The notes below the pieces were generated by a model. The model was not told the origin of the DNA and made no database searches. It saw nothing but the letters and a program-made list of their open reading frames with translations. Below, piece after piece: positions 44,944 through 54,240 of a stretch of DNA of 64,000 nucleotides. Source of the DNA: Chelatococcus composti (lineage in GTDB: Bacteria; Pseudomonadota; Alphaproteobacteria; Rhizobiales; Beijerinckiaceae); the NCBI RefSeq assembly GCF_014201415.1, contig NZ_JACHEH010000003.1:310001-374000 (forward strand), written 5' to 3'. Made by a program: the position numbers and the translations under genes. Each line of letters begins with the position of its first letter. Position 1 is the first letter of the stretch.

Positions 44944-45890
44944 GCGGCTTTTCCGCCGACTGGCTTGCGCTGCGCGAGCCGGCCGATCATGCCGCCCGCA
45001 GCCGTGCGCTTCTCGACAGGGCTGCGGCGGCGGTCGCGGGCCGGCAGCCCGTGCATGTCCTCGACCTTGGATGCGGGACCGGCTCCAACCTGCGGGCGAT
45101 GGCGGTGCATCTCGGGGGCAACCAGCACTGGCAGCTCGTCGACCACGATCCGCTCCTGCTCGCGAAGGCGCGGGCGGAGCTCCGGCGCTGGGCGGATGCC
45201 GTCCTGCGAGATGGGGAAGACATGCTGGAGCTGTCGTTTTCCGGACGGCGCATCGCGATTTCGTTCATCGCGTTCGAGCTTTCCGGCGGGGTCGGGCCGC
45301 TCCTTGTGGAGCCCGTCGATCTGGTCACGGCAGCCGCGCTTTTCGATCTCGCATCGCCGGCGTGGATCACGGCCTTCGTGCGCACGGTCGCGGCGGCGGG
45401 GCTGCCATTCTACACGGCGCTGACCTTCGACGGCCGTTATGACTGGGAGCCGTCCCACCCGGACGACGCGGCGGTGCGCCGGGCCTTTCTCGCCCATCAG
45501 CGGCAGGACAAGGGCTTTGGCCCTGCGGCCGGGCCGGACGCGACGGCGCTGCTCGCGGCCGGCTTCCGCGCGGCGGGCTATGCCGTCTCCGAGGAGCAGA
45601 GCCCGTGGCGGCTGACCGGCCGGGAACGGGCGCTGATTGCAAGTCTCGCCGATGGGACGGCCGCCGCGGCGGGCGAGACGGGGCAACTGTCCGACGAGCG
45701 GCTGGCCGCCTGGCGCGCGGCGCGCCGACTTGCCGAGAGCTGCCTCATTGGCCACGCCGATCTTCTCGCCCTGCCATCGGCGGGTCAGTGCGGCGGGTGG
45801 GCAGCATCCGCGCCAGCACGCCGTCACGGCGCACGAAGCCGTGCCAGAGGCCGGCGCCGATGTGCAGCGCCGCCAGCGCCGCGAGCGTGA
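44940..45890 (+). CDS. SAM-dependent methyltransferase with run-on C-terminus
   Basis: Class I methyltransferase; the ATG overlaps the glycosyltransferase stop (ATGA). Motif I is VLDLGCGTGSNLRAMAVHL near residue 38. The conserved core seems to end near HADLLALP (~residue 277). The frame then continues ~40 residues in Arg/Ala-rich, low-complexity sequence (APARRHGARSRARGRRRC) to a stop at 45888-45890, antisense to the cytochrome b561 gene. The tail has the composition of non-coding frame, so an ancestral stop codon near 45780 was probably lost. The overlap with the convergent gene is 146 bp. Confidence 0.82.
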   Translation: MSGFSADWLALREPADHAARSRALLDRAAAAVAGRQPVHVLDLGCGTGSNLRAMAVHLGGNQHWQLVDHDPLLLAKARAELRRWADAVLRDGEDMLELSFSGRRIAISFIAFELSGGVGPLLVEPVDLVTAAALFDLASPAWITAFVRTVAAAGLPFYTALTFDGRYDWEPSHPDDAAVRRAFLAHQRQDKGFGPAAGPDATALLAAGFRAAGYAVSEEQSPWRLTGRERALIASLADGTAAAAGETGQLSDERLAAWRAARRLAESCLIGHADLLALPSAGQCGGWAASAPARRHGARSRARGRRRCAAPPAPRA

Positions 45891-46320
45891 AGGCGGCGAG
45901 CTTGTGCAGACTGAGCAGCAGGGCCGACAGAGCCTCATCCTTGGGCAGGATCGGCGGCAGCACGAAGAGGCCGAAGACGGTGATCTGCGCGCCGAAGGCC
46001 GAGGTTCCGGCCCAGCCGAGCAGCGGCACGAGGACGATGAGCACGTAGAGCGCCCGGTGCACCGTGAGCGATAGTGCGCGCAGCAGCGGGCCGAGCGCCG
46101 GATGGGGCGCCGGCGCCCCCTTCAGCAGGCGCACGGCAAGGCGCACCGCCGCCAGGGCGAGGACGAGCGCACCGAAGGAGCGATGCAGGTCGTAGAGACT
46201 GTTCTGCGTGGGGCCCGGCGCCGCGTTGACCATGGCGATGCCGAGCGGGATTGTCGTCAGAATGGCGAGGGCGGTGAGCCAGTGCAGCCACTTAGCTGCC
46301 GGGCGGTAGCCCTCGTACAT
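45745..46320 (-). CDS. Cytochrome b561-family membrane protein
   Basis: Four-helix di-heme membrane protein of 191 residues, starting at ATG 46320 (MYEGYRPAAKWLHWLTALAIL); a GTG 5 codons upstream (46335) is an alternative. The N-terminal KWLHW, DLHRSFGALVL, VHRALYVLIVLVPLLGW and SLHKLAAFTLAALAALHIGAGLWHGF carry the His ligands expected for two b hemes. Bacterial b561 proteins move electrons between quinol and other acceptors, including superoxide. Its start lies within 30 bp of the stop of the upstream reductase gene, so they form an operon. Confidence 0.88.
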   Translation of the reverse strand: MYEGYRPAAKWLHWLTALAILTTIPLGIAMVNAAPGPTQNSLYDLHRSFGALVLALAAVRLAVRLLKGAPAPHPALGPLLRALSLTVHRALYVLIVLVPLLGWAGTSAFGAQITVFGLFVLPPILPKDEALSALLLSLHKLAAFTLAALAALHIGAGLWHGFVRRDGVLARMLPTRRTDPPMAGREDRRGQ

Positions 46321-47092
46321 CGGTCTCGGGGACACAGCATGCCTCCCCGTTGCAGCGCCTCAGATCACAGTCGAACAGAACGTCCCCGTCGGCAAGCACG
46401 TAGATGTCGGTCTGCGGCCGGATCGCCTCGCTCAGCGGGCCGATGGGCGAGAGTTCGAGCCCGGCCCGGCCCGAGCCGATGATGATGGGCGCAACGAGGA
46501 GGTGCAGCCGGTCGATGCAGCCGGCATCGAGGAAGGCGGAGATGGTGCGCGCCCCACCTTCGATGAGCAGCCGGCACAGCCCGCGGGCGGCCAGGGCGGC
46601 GACGATGGCGTGTGGATCGAGCCGGCCCGCGGCGGATGGCAGGACGATCTCCTCGACGCCGGCCGGACACGGGCCGGAGACAGAGCGGATCACGAGGCGC
46701 CGCGCGTCCGGGCTCGTCATGCAGCGGGCGTCCGGCGGCAGGCGCCCGCGCGGGTCGAGGACGACGCGGGCGGGGTTGCGGCCGGGGACGCGCCGGACGG
46801 TGAGCTGCGGATCGTCAGCGACGACCGTGCCGACGCCGACGACCACGGCATCGACGGCCGCCCGCAGGCGGTGCAGATGGTCGAGTGCCGCGGCGCGGTT
46901 GATATATCGGGAGTCGCCCGTTGCCGTCGCGATGCGCCCGTCGAGCGACTGGCCGAGCTGTGCGACGACGAAGCTGCGGCCCTCCGGCACATCCGCTATG
47001 CGTTGGAGCGCGCGATGTGATAAGCAGTCCATCGGCGCGGAACGCCCGTCCATCTCGTCGGGTGTGGTCACAGGGCCCTCTTGCTGCTGCAT
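46292..47092 (-). CDS. RibD C-terminal-type (DHFR-fold) reductase
   Basis: It has 266 residues from ATG 47092; Met14 or Met21 could be the true start. It is the stand-alone reductase domain of riboflavin synthesis, without the deaminase half: FVVAQLGQSLDGRIATATGDSRYINRAAALDHLHRLRAAVDAVVVGVGTVVADDPQLTVR, and LLIEGGARTISAFLDAGCIDRLHLLVAPIIIGSG. In the standard pathway this domain reduces the ribosylamino side chain with NADPH. It diverges from a ribA gene and is coupled to a cytochrome b561 gene, so a specialised pathway is more likely than housekeeping riboflavin synthesis. Confidence 0.86.
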   Translation of the reverse strand: MQQQEGPVTTPDEMDGRSAPMDCLSHRALQRIADVPEGRSFVVAQLGQSLDGRIATATGDSRYINRAAALDHLHRLRAAVDAVVVGVGTVVADDPQLTVRRVPGRNPARVVLDPRGRLPPDARCMTSPDARRLVIRSVSGPCPAGVEEIVLPSAAGRLDPHAIVAALAARGLCRLLIEGGARTISAFLDAGCIDRLHLLVAPIIIGSGRAGLELSPIGPLSEAIRPQTDIYVLADGDVLFDCDLRRCNGEACCVPETDVRGLPPGS

Positions 47093-47299
47093 GCTGTCCC
47101 GCCGGAGGGAGTGTCCTCGTTCGTCGAAGGCATGTCCCGTTCATACATCGGCAACGGCTGGGCCGCCATGGCACGGCCGGCTATGCAGGAGACCGGGACC
47201 GTCAGGCGACAGGTAGAGCCTTGCCGGATCTTATTTCGATGCACATGTGTTGTCTGTTTTGCGGTACGTGAAAACCGGCAGGCTTCACGGCCAGGAGCG

Positions 47300-48433
47300 A
47301 TGGCCCACGAGAGTTCACCGTCGATGAGTTCAGATTTCATCCAGGATCGCGGCCAGATCAGCGTCGAGAGGGCGCTGGCGGAGTTCCGCGCGGGGCGCCC
47401 CGTCCGCATCACCGGCGACGGCGTCTCGCTGCTGGCCGTGGGGATCGAGGGCCTTAACGAGGATCTTGCGAAGGCTCTGGAACGCAAGGCCGCCGACCGA
47501 GCCCGGCTGGTGTTGCCCAGGGCGCGCCTGCGCCGCCTGGGCGCCGAGCGCGGGAGCGCCGGCATCATTGCCCTGCCGGAAATCGACCTGAAGCGCGTGA
47601 CGCACCTGTCGCTCGCGCCCGATGCCCGGCTCGATGCGCCCGTGGGCTGCCTGCAGCCGCTCGACGAGGCCGCGCTCGAGCTTGCGCGCCTGTCGCTCGT
47701 CCTGCCGGCGGTCGTCACGGTGTCGGTGTCGCCCGACGATCCGGCGCTCGCCGACGTGGTGGCCGTGCGTGAGGCGGACGTCCTCGCCTACCGGCAGAGC
47801 CAAGTGCGCGCGCTGCGCATTGTCGGGCGCGCGCCGGTGCCGCTTGAGGGCGCGGGCGAGACGGAGTTCGTGGTCTTCCGCGGCGGTGAGGGCCTGCGCG
47901 ACCAGGTGGCCATCATCGTCGGCCGGCCGGACCTCTCACGCACCGTTCCCGTGCGCCTGCATTCGGCCTGCCTCACCGGCGACCTCTTCGGCAGCCTCAA
48001 GTGCGACTGCGGCGACCAGCTGCGCAGCACCGTGCAGTGGATGGCGGGGAACGGCGGCGGCATCCTGCTCTATCTGGACCAGGAAGGGCGTGGCAACGGC
48101 ATCGCCAACAAGATGCGCGCCTACAAGCTGCAGGCGCAGGGCTTCGACACCTACGACGCCGACGAGATCCTTGGCTTCGGGCTCGACCAGCGACGGTTCG
48201 ATTTCGCTGCCGAGATGCTGCGCCAGCTGGGTGTCACCAGCGTCAGCATCATGACCAACAACCCGGAGAAGATCGCGGCGCTGAAGGCGGCGGGCCTTGC
48301 CGTCGTCGCCGAGCAGCGCGTCATTGGCCGGCCGACGAGCGAGAACATCCGCTATCTGGCGGCCAAGCGCGAGCGCGCAGGGCACTTCATCGACATCGAC
48401 AGCCTCTCCGCGCATCTGCCGTCGCGGGACTGA
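47300..48433 (+). CDS. ribA: GTP cyclohydrolase II with a degenerate RibB-like N-terminus
   Basis: Hydrolyses GTP to formate, pyrophosphate and 2,5-diamino-6-ribosylamino-pyrimidinone phosphate. It has 377 residues from ATG 47300; 47324 is an alternative and the ribosome site is unclear. The C-terminal half is complete: zinc Cys224, Cys235 and Cys237 in HSACLTGDLFGSLKCDCGDQL, then YLDQEGRGNGIANKMRAY and MTNNPEKIAAL. The N-terminal ~170 residues begin like DHBP synthase (VERALAEFRAGRPVRITGD) but lack the acidic D-D-E-D-R-E-N catalytic stretch, so no RibB activity is expected. Confidence 0.9.
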   Translation: MAHESSPSMSSDFIQDRGQISVERALAEFRAGRPVRITGDGVSLLAVGIEGLNEDLAKALERKAADRARLVLPRARLRRLGAERGSAGIIALPEIDLKRVTHLSLAPDARLDAPVGCLQPLDEAALELARLSLVLPAVVTVSVSPDDPALADVVAVREADVLAYRQSQVRALRIVGRAPVPLEGAGETEFVVFRGGEGLRDQVAIIVGRPDLSRTVPVRLHSACLTGDLFGSLKCDCGDQLRSTVQWMAGNGGGILLYLDQEGRGNGIANKMRAYKLQAQGFDTYDADEILGFGLDQRRFDFAAEMLRQLGVTSVSIMTNNPEKIAALKAAGLAVVAEQRVIGRPTSENIRYLAAKRERAGHFIDIDSLSAHLPSRD

Positions 48434-48509
48434 CGGCGCGGCAGGCCATCGACGCGCCTGCGTCCTTGGCCTATAGCGGAGGCCCTGCGACGATTCCCAG
48501 AGGCCCTCG

Positions 48510-49205
48510 ATGAAGACATTGTTCGCCCTGCCGCCCGTGCCCGTGATCCCCGTGGTGGGCCAGGAGGCCGGCTTCCCCGTGCGCCGCGTGTTCTGCGTGG
48601 GGCGCAACTACGCGGAGCATGCCCGCGAGATGGGGCGCGACCCGGACCGCGAGCCGCCCTTCTTCTTCACCAAATGGGCCGAGACGGTGGTGCCGGGCGG
48701 CGGCGAGATCGCCTATCCGCGGCAGACGAAGAACTATCATTACGAGCTGGAGCTGGTGGTCGCGATCGACGGGTCGGGGCAGGACCTCGACGAGGAGGCC
48801 GCTGCCAAGCTGGTCTTCGGCTATGCCGTTGGCCTCGACATGACGCGGCGCGACCTGCAGGCGGCGGCGAAGGAGCTGGCCCGTCCGTGGGACTTCGCCA
48901 AGAATGTCGAGCAGTCGGCGCCGATCGGCGCCATCACGCCGGCAGCAACAATGGGCCCCTTCACGAAGGCCGCGATGGAGCTCAAGGTCAACGGCCAGAC
49001 ACGCCAGCGCGGCGACATCGCCGACATGATCTGGCCGGTGGCGCCCATGCTCTCCATCCTTTCGCGCTTCTACCGGCTGGAGCCCGGCGACCTCGTCATG
49101 ACGGGCACCCCGGCAGGTGTCGGGGCCGTCGTACCGGGCGACGTCATCGAGGGGACCATTGAGGGCCTCACCCCGCTGACGGTGACGATCGCGCCCTTGC
49201 GCTGA
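48510..49205 (+). CDS. Fumarylacetoacetate hydrolase-family protein
   Basis: It has 231 residues, FAH fold. [16 protein letters not shown] starts the domain; the metal site comprises Glu in PFFFTKW...[11 protein letters not shown] and Asp in [35 protein letters not shown] ends it. It most resembles the fumarylpyruvate hydrolase/acylpyruvase branch (MTRRDLQ, KEFxRPWDFAK-like region). It hydrolyses C-C bonds of acylpyruvates or decarboxylates oxaloacetate; the exact substrate is unknown. It lies 77 bp after ribA and 231 bp before a Liv transporter set. Confidence 0.87.
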   Translation: MKTLFALPPVPVIPVVGQEAGFPVRRVFCVGRNYAEHAREMGRDPDREPPFFFTKWAETVVPGGGEIAYPRQTKNYHYELELVVAIDGSGQDLDEEAAAKLVFGYAVGLDMTRRDLQAAAKELARPWDFAKNVEQSAPIGAITPAATMGPFTKAAMELKVNGQTRQRGDIADMIWPVAPMLSILSRFYRLEPGDLVMTGTPAGVGAVVPGDVIEGTIEGLTPLTVTIAPLR

Positions 49206-49436
49206 TACGCGCAGCGATGCAGCAGAAGGCTCGCCGGCGGTCGAAAGGGCAGCCGGCGAAGACTGCGTTGGCGCCGGCGGCATTGCCCTGCGGCCTTCGG
49301 GGTGCTCTTTAGGGGGCATCCGGTCGCACGCACATGCGATGTCGGTCAGGCGCACTGACCGGTCCCTTGCAAAAGCGTCGTCCGCGATTAGTGTCGTGAC
49401 GGCTCGCAAGAGGCTGTACAAAGCAGGGGGAACGCC

Positions 49437-50351
49437 GTGGGCTATTTTGTGGACCAGCTCATCAACGGGCTCACCCTCGGCTCCGTTTATGGCCTCATCG
49501 CCATCGGCTACACGATGGTCTACGGCATCATCGGCATGATTAACTTCGCCCACGGCGAAGTCTTCATGATCGGTGCCTTCATTTCCCTCATCGTGCTGCT
49601 GCTGCTGGCGCAGCTCGGTGTGGCCTCGGTGCCGCTGGCCATCCTGGTGGCGCTCGTGCTCACGGCGGTCTTTACCGCCCTGTGGGGGTTCGTCGTGGAG
49701 CGAATCGCCTACCGGCCACTGCGCGGCTCGTTCCGCCTCGCGCCGCTCATCTCGGCCATCGGCATGTCGATCTTCCTGCAAAACCTGGTGCAGTTGCTGC
49801 AGGGCGCGCGGGTTAAGCCGCTGCCGCCGGTGCTGACGGGGCGCATTCCCCTCGGTTCCATCGGCGACCATCAGATTTCGGTGGCGATGGTGCAGGTCGT
49901 GATCGTGGTTGTCACGGTGGTGCTGATGGCCGGCTTCAGCCTGCTCGTGTCGCGCACCGCGCTCGGTCGCGCCCAGCGCGCCTGCGAGCAGGACCGGCGC
50001 ATGGCCGAGCTCGTCGGCGTCAACGTGGACCGCACGATCTCGCTGACCTTCGTCTTCGGGGCCGCGCTCGCTGCCGTCGCCGGGCTGCTCTACACGATCT
50101 ATTACGGCTCGATCGACTTCTTCATCGGCTTTTTCGCCGGCCTCAAGGCCTTCACGGCCGCCGTGCTCGGCGGCATCGGCTCGTTGCCCGGCGCCATGCT
50201 CGGCGGGCTGCTCATCGGCCTCATCGAGGCGCTGTGGTCGGCCTATTCCGACATCCAGTACAAGGACGTGGCGGTGTTCGCCATCCTCGTCCTCATCCTC
50301 CTCTTCCGGCCGACGGGACTGCTCGGCCGGCAGGAGGTGGAGAAGGTTTGA
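49437..50351 (+). CDS. livH: Liv-type ABC transporter permease LivH, second set
   Basis: It has 304 residues starting at GTG 49437 with AGGGGG upstream. Typical LivH N-terminus LINGLTLGSVYGLIAIGYTMVYGIIGMINFAHGEVFMIGAF, and RACEQDRRMAELVGVNVDRTISLTFVFGAALAAVAGLLY. It is closer to the E. coli/Pseudomonas LivH type than the copy at 25.0 kb. It is first in the unusual order livH-livK-livM. Confidence 0.92.
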   Translation: MGYFVDQLINGLTLGSVYGLIAIGYTMVYGIIGMINFAHGEVFMIGAFISLIVLLLLAQLGVASVPLAILVALVLTAVFTALWGFVVERIAYRPLRGSFRLAPLISAIGMSIFLQNLVQLLQGARVKPLPPVLTGRIPLGSIGDHQISVAMVQVVIVVVTVVLMAGFSLLVSRTALGRAQRACEQDRRMAELVGVNVDRTISLTFVFGAALAAVAGLLYTIYYGSIDFFIGFFAGLKAFTAAVLGGIGSLPGAMLGGLLIGLIEALWSAYSDIQYKDVAVFAILVLILLFRPTGLLGRQEVEKV

Positions 50352-50409
50352 GCGCAAGACATGCGCACCGCCGGCGCTGCCGGGCGGGGGCGGTCAAGGG
50401 AGGAAGACC

Positions 50410-51513
50410 ATGAATGCGATGACGAAACTGATGCTGTCGGCCTGCGCTGCGGCGCTTCTGGCAGCCTCGCCGGCCCGGGCGGACGTGACCTTCGCCCTCG
50501 GCATTCCCGCCACCGGCGGCCAGATCGCCGCCATCGGCGCCCAGGCGCGCCTCGGCGCCGAGGCCGCGGTGAAAGCCATCAACGACAAGGGCGGCATCAA
50601 GGGCGAGAAGCTGGTGCTCGAGATCGCCGACGACCAGTGCGACCCCAAGAGCGCGGTGAGCGCCGCCAACCAGGTGGTGTCGAAGGGCATCCGCTTCGTC
50701 GTCGGCCACCTGTGCTCCGGCGCCTCGATCGCGGCTTCCGGCGTCTATGACGAGGAGGGCATCCTGATGATGACCGCCTCGGCGACCGCGCCGGAGCTGA
50801 CCGACCGCGGCATGAAGCTGGTCTTCCGGGCCTGCGGGCGCGACGACCAGCAGGGCGTCGTCGCTGCCAAGTTCATTGCCGACAAGTTCAAGGGCAAGAA
50901 GGTCGCCATCGTCCACGACAAGCAGGTCTACGGCCAGGGTCTCGCCGAGGCGGCCAAGAAGACGCTTGCCGAGGCGGGCGTCACGCCGGCCTACGAAGGT
51001 TCTGTCAACGCCGGCGAGCGTGACTTCTCGGCCCTCGTCGCCCGCCTGAAGCAGGAGGGTATCGATATCGTCTATTACGGCGGTTATCACACGGAGCTCG
51101 GCCTCATCGTGCGGCAGGCGCGCCAGGCCGGCCTCGAGACGCGCTTCGTCGGTGCCGACGGCCTCGCCACCAATGAGTTCTGGTCCATCGCCGGCGAGGG
51201 CGGAGCCGGTACGCTTTTCACCTTCAGTGCCGACGTGAAGGCCAAGCCCTCGGCCAAGGACGTCTACGAGGAGCTGAAGAAGAGCGGCGAGCCGGACAAC
51301 TTCGCCTTCTACTACTATGCCGCGGTGCAGGCGCTGGCCGATGCCGTGGCGCGCGCTGGCAAGGAGCCCGAGGCGGTGGCCGAAGACCTGCGTAAGAACA
51401 GCTTCGAGACGGTGGTCGGCTCCTTCCGCTTCGACGCCAAGGGCGACTTGATCGACCCCGAATACGTCATCTTCGAGTGGCGTGACGGCGCCTATGCGCC
51501 GACGAAACTCTGA
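50410..51513 (+). CDS. livK: Liv-type periplasmic amino-acid binding protein, second set
   Basis: It has 367 residues; signal peptide MNAMTKLMLSACAAALLAASPARAD. Classical LivJ/LivK features: LGAEAAVKAINDKGGIKGEKLVLEIADDQCDPKSAVSAANQVVSKGIRFVVGHLCSG (first Cys pair region) and ATAPELTDRGMKLVFRACGRDDQQG. Its closeness to leucine/isoleucine/valine binding proteins is much stronger than for the 23.7-kb gene, so amino acids are a likely ligand. A strong hairpin follows. Confidence 0.92.
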   Translation: MNAMTKLMLSACAAALLAASPARADVTFALGIPATGGQIAAIGAQARLGAEAAVKAINDKGGIKGEKLVLEIADDQCDPKSAVSAANQVVSKGIRFVVGHLCSGASIAASGVYDEEGILMMTASATAPELTDRGMKLVFRACGRDDQQGVVAAKFIADKFKGKKVAIVHDKQVYGQGLAEAAKKTLAEAGVTPAYEGSVNAGERDFSALVARLKQEGIDIVYYGGYHTELGLIVRQARQAGLETRFVGADGLATNEFWSIAGEGGAGTLFTFSADVKAKPSAKDVYEELKKSGEPDNFAFYYYAAVQALADAVARAGKEPEAVAEDLRKNSFETVVGSFRFDAKGDLIDPEYVIFEWRDGAYAPTKL

Positions 51514-51525
51514 CGCCACGCCGAT

Positions 51526-51548
51526 GGAGCGGGCCGAACGCCCGCTCC
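51526..51548 (+). terminator. Hairpin after livK of the second set
   Basis: GGAGCGGGC (51526-51534) pairs with GCCCGCTCC (51540-51548), loop CGAAC, followed by GTTCCTT. It lies 13 bp after the livK stop and 48 bp before livM, so it is probably a partial terminator or stabiliser. Confidence 0.65.
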
Positions 51549-51596
51549 GTTCCTTCCCCTGCCGCACCGAAGTCTTGTCGGCCTCGAGAACCCACG

Positions 51597-52895
<1,299 letters not shown>

Positions 52896-53147
52896 GACCG
52901 GCGTTCCCGGTCAATCATCAACCGTCGTGATGTTGTGAACGGCTGCGTGCTGCGGTCGGTCATAAAATTGCTTCGGCAAACGCTCGACGGCAGTAAAGAA
53001 ATTCTATCAGGCAATCTGCAAGTAATAACCTTGCGCGCTGCTTCTGGTTGCGTGAATTATTGATATATGAAGGCGGCAATTGCTGTCCACGTGTGTTCAT
53101 TTGGGTCGTCGCGCGCTATTATTCCGAACAATAGGGAGGAAAATATC
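52896..53147 (+). promoter_or_regulatory. AT-richer intergenic control region before the dehydrogenase gene
   Basis: A 250-bp stretch has clearly lower GC content than its surroundings, with AATTATTGATATATGA near 53055-53069 as a possible -10 area and AGGGAGG (53133-53139) as the ribosome site. No clear -35/-10 pair at 16-18 bp was found. The composition suggests a promoter, not a gene. Confidence 0.4.
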
Positions 53148-54212
53148 GTGCTGATGACATCGACTGCATTTCGCGATCACGAGGAGGTTGTGTTCTTCCG
53201 TGAGCCAGACTGCGGGCTCAGTGCGATCATCGCCGTACATTCCACGGCGCTCGGCCCGGCCTGCGGCGGGGTGCGCTTCCACGCCTATGGCGACGAGCAG
53301 GAGGCCATCGACGACGTGCTGCGCCTCAGCGCGGCCATGAGCCTCAAGAATGCGCTCGCCGGCCTGCCTTTCGGCGGCGGCAAGTCCGTCATCATCGGTG
53401 ATCCGCGGCGGGACAAGACACCGGCGCTGCTCGCGGCCTTCGGACGGGCGGTGGAGCGTCTCGCCGGGCGCTACATCGCGGCCGAGGACGTGGGGATGAG
53501 CCCTGCCGACATCGCCATCGTCGGCCGCCAGACGCGCCATGTGGCGGGGCTCGACCGGGGGCCGGCGGCGAGCGGCGATCCCTCGCCCGTCACCGCGCGC
53601 GGCGTCTTGCGCGGCATCGAGGTGGCGGTGCGCCATCGCCTCGGGCGCAGCGGGCTTGCGGGCGCCACTGTGGGCGTTCTCGGCCTCGGCCACGTTGGCA
53701 GCGCGCTCGCGGGGCTGCTGCACGAGGCCGGCGCCCGGCTCGTGGTGGCGGACATCGCCGCCGACCGATGCCGCGCCATCGCTGACCGGTACGGGGCCCG
53801 TGTCGTCCCTGTCGACGCGCTCGTCGGCGAGCGCCTCGACGTCTTCGCTCCCTGCGCACTCGGCGGCATCCTCAATGCCGAGACGATCGGCCGGCTCGCG
53901 GCGCCGGTGGTCGCCGGGGCGGCCAACAATCAGCTTGCCGACGAGGCCAGCGCCGATGCGCTGCACATGCGTGGCATCCTCTACGCGCCGGACTTCGCCA
54001 TCAATGCGGGCGGCATCGTGAACGTGGCGGCGGAGATCGCCGGCAACTACGACCGCGCCGCGGTGCTGCGACGGGTGGACCGAATAGCCGATACGCTCGA
54101 CGAGATCTTTATACGGGCGGCGCGCGAAGGGCGCTCTCCCCACTTCGTCGCGGTCGACCTGGCGCAGGAGCGACTTGACGCAGCGCGCAGGGCGCGGCAG
54201 CAAACAGCATGA
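53148..54212 (+). CDS. Leucine/valine/phenylalanine dehydrogenase-like enzyme
   Basis: NAD-dependent oxidative deaminase of the Glu/Leu/Phe/Val dehydrogenase family, 354 residues. GTG 53148 has AGGGAGG eight bases upstream; ATG 53154 is further from it. The substrate domain holds CGGVRFH and the catalytic-Lys loop LPFGGGKSVIIGDP; the Rossmann domain has VGVLGLGHVGSALAGLLHEAGA; CALGGILNAETI and AGAANNQLAD complete the family pattern. It lies between a branched-chain-type transporter and a TrpXYZ-like transporter, which fits catabolism of imported hydrophobic amino acids. Confidence 0.9.
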   Translation: MLMTSTAFRDHEEVVFFREPDCGLSAIIAVHSTALGPACGGVRFHAYGDEQEAIDDVLRLSAAMSLKNALAGLPFGGGKSVIIGDPRRDKTPALLAAFGRAVERLAGRYIAAEDVGMSPADIAIVGRQTRHVAGLDRGPAASGDPSPVTARGVLRGIEVAVRHRLGRSGLAGATVGVLGLGHVGSALAGLLHEAGARLVVADIAADRCRAIADRYGARVVPVDALVGERLDVFAPCALGGILNAETIGRLAAPVVAGAANNQLADEASADALHMRGILYAPDFAINAGGIVNVAAEIAGNYDRAAVLRRVDRIADTLDEIFIRAAREGRSPHFVAVDLAQERLDAARRARQQTA

Positions 54213-54240
54213 ATAGCCAATTCAGGCGGGAGGGGAGAGA

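Noticed and set aside
47093-47299. FMN riboswitch upstream of ribA
   Set aside because: The conserved FMN-riboswitch segments around the AGG-GGC and ACCGGCGGT cores were not found in this 207-bp spacer.
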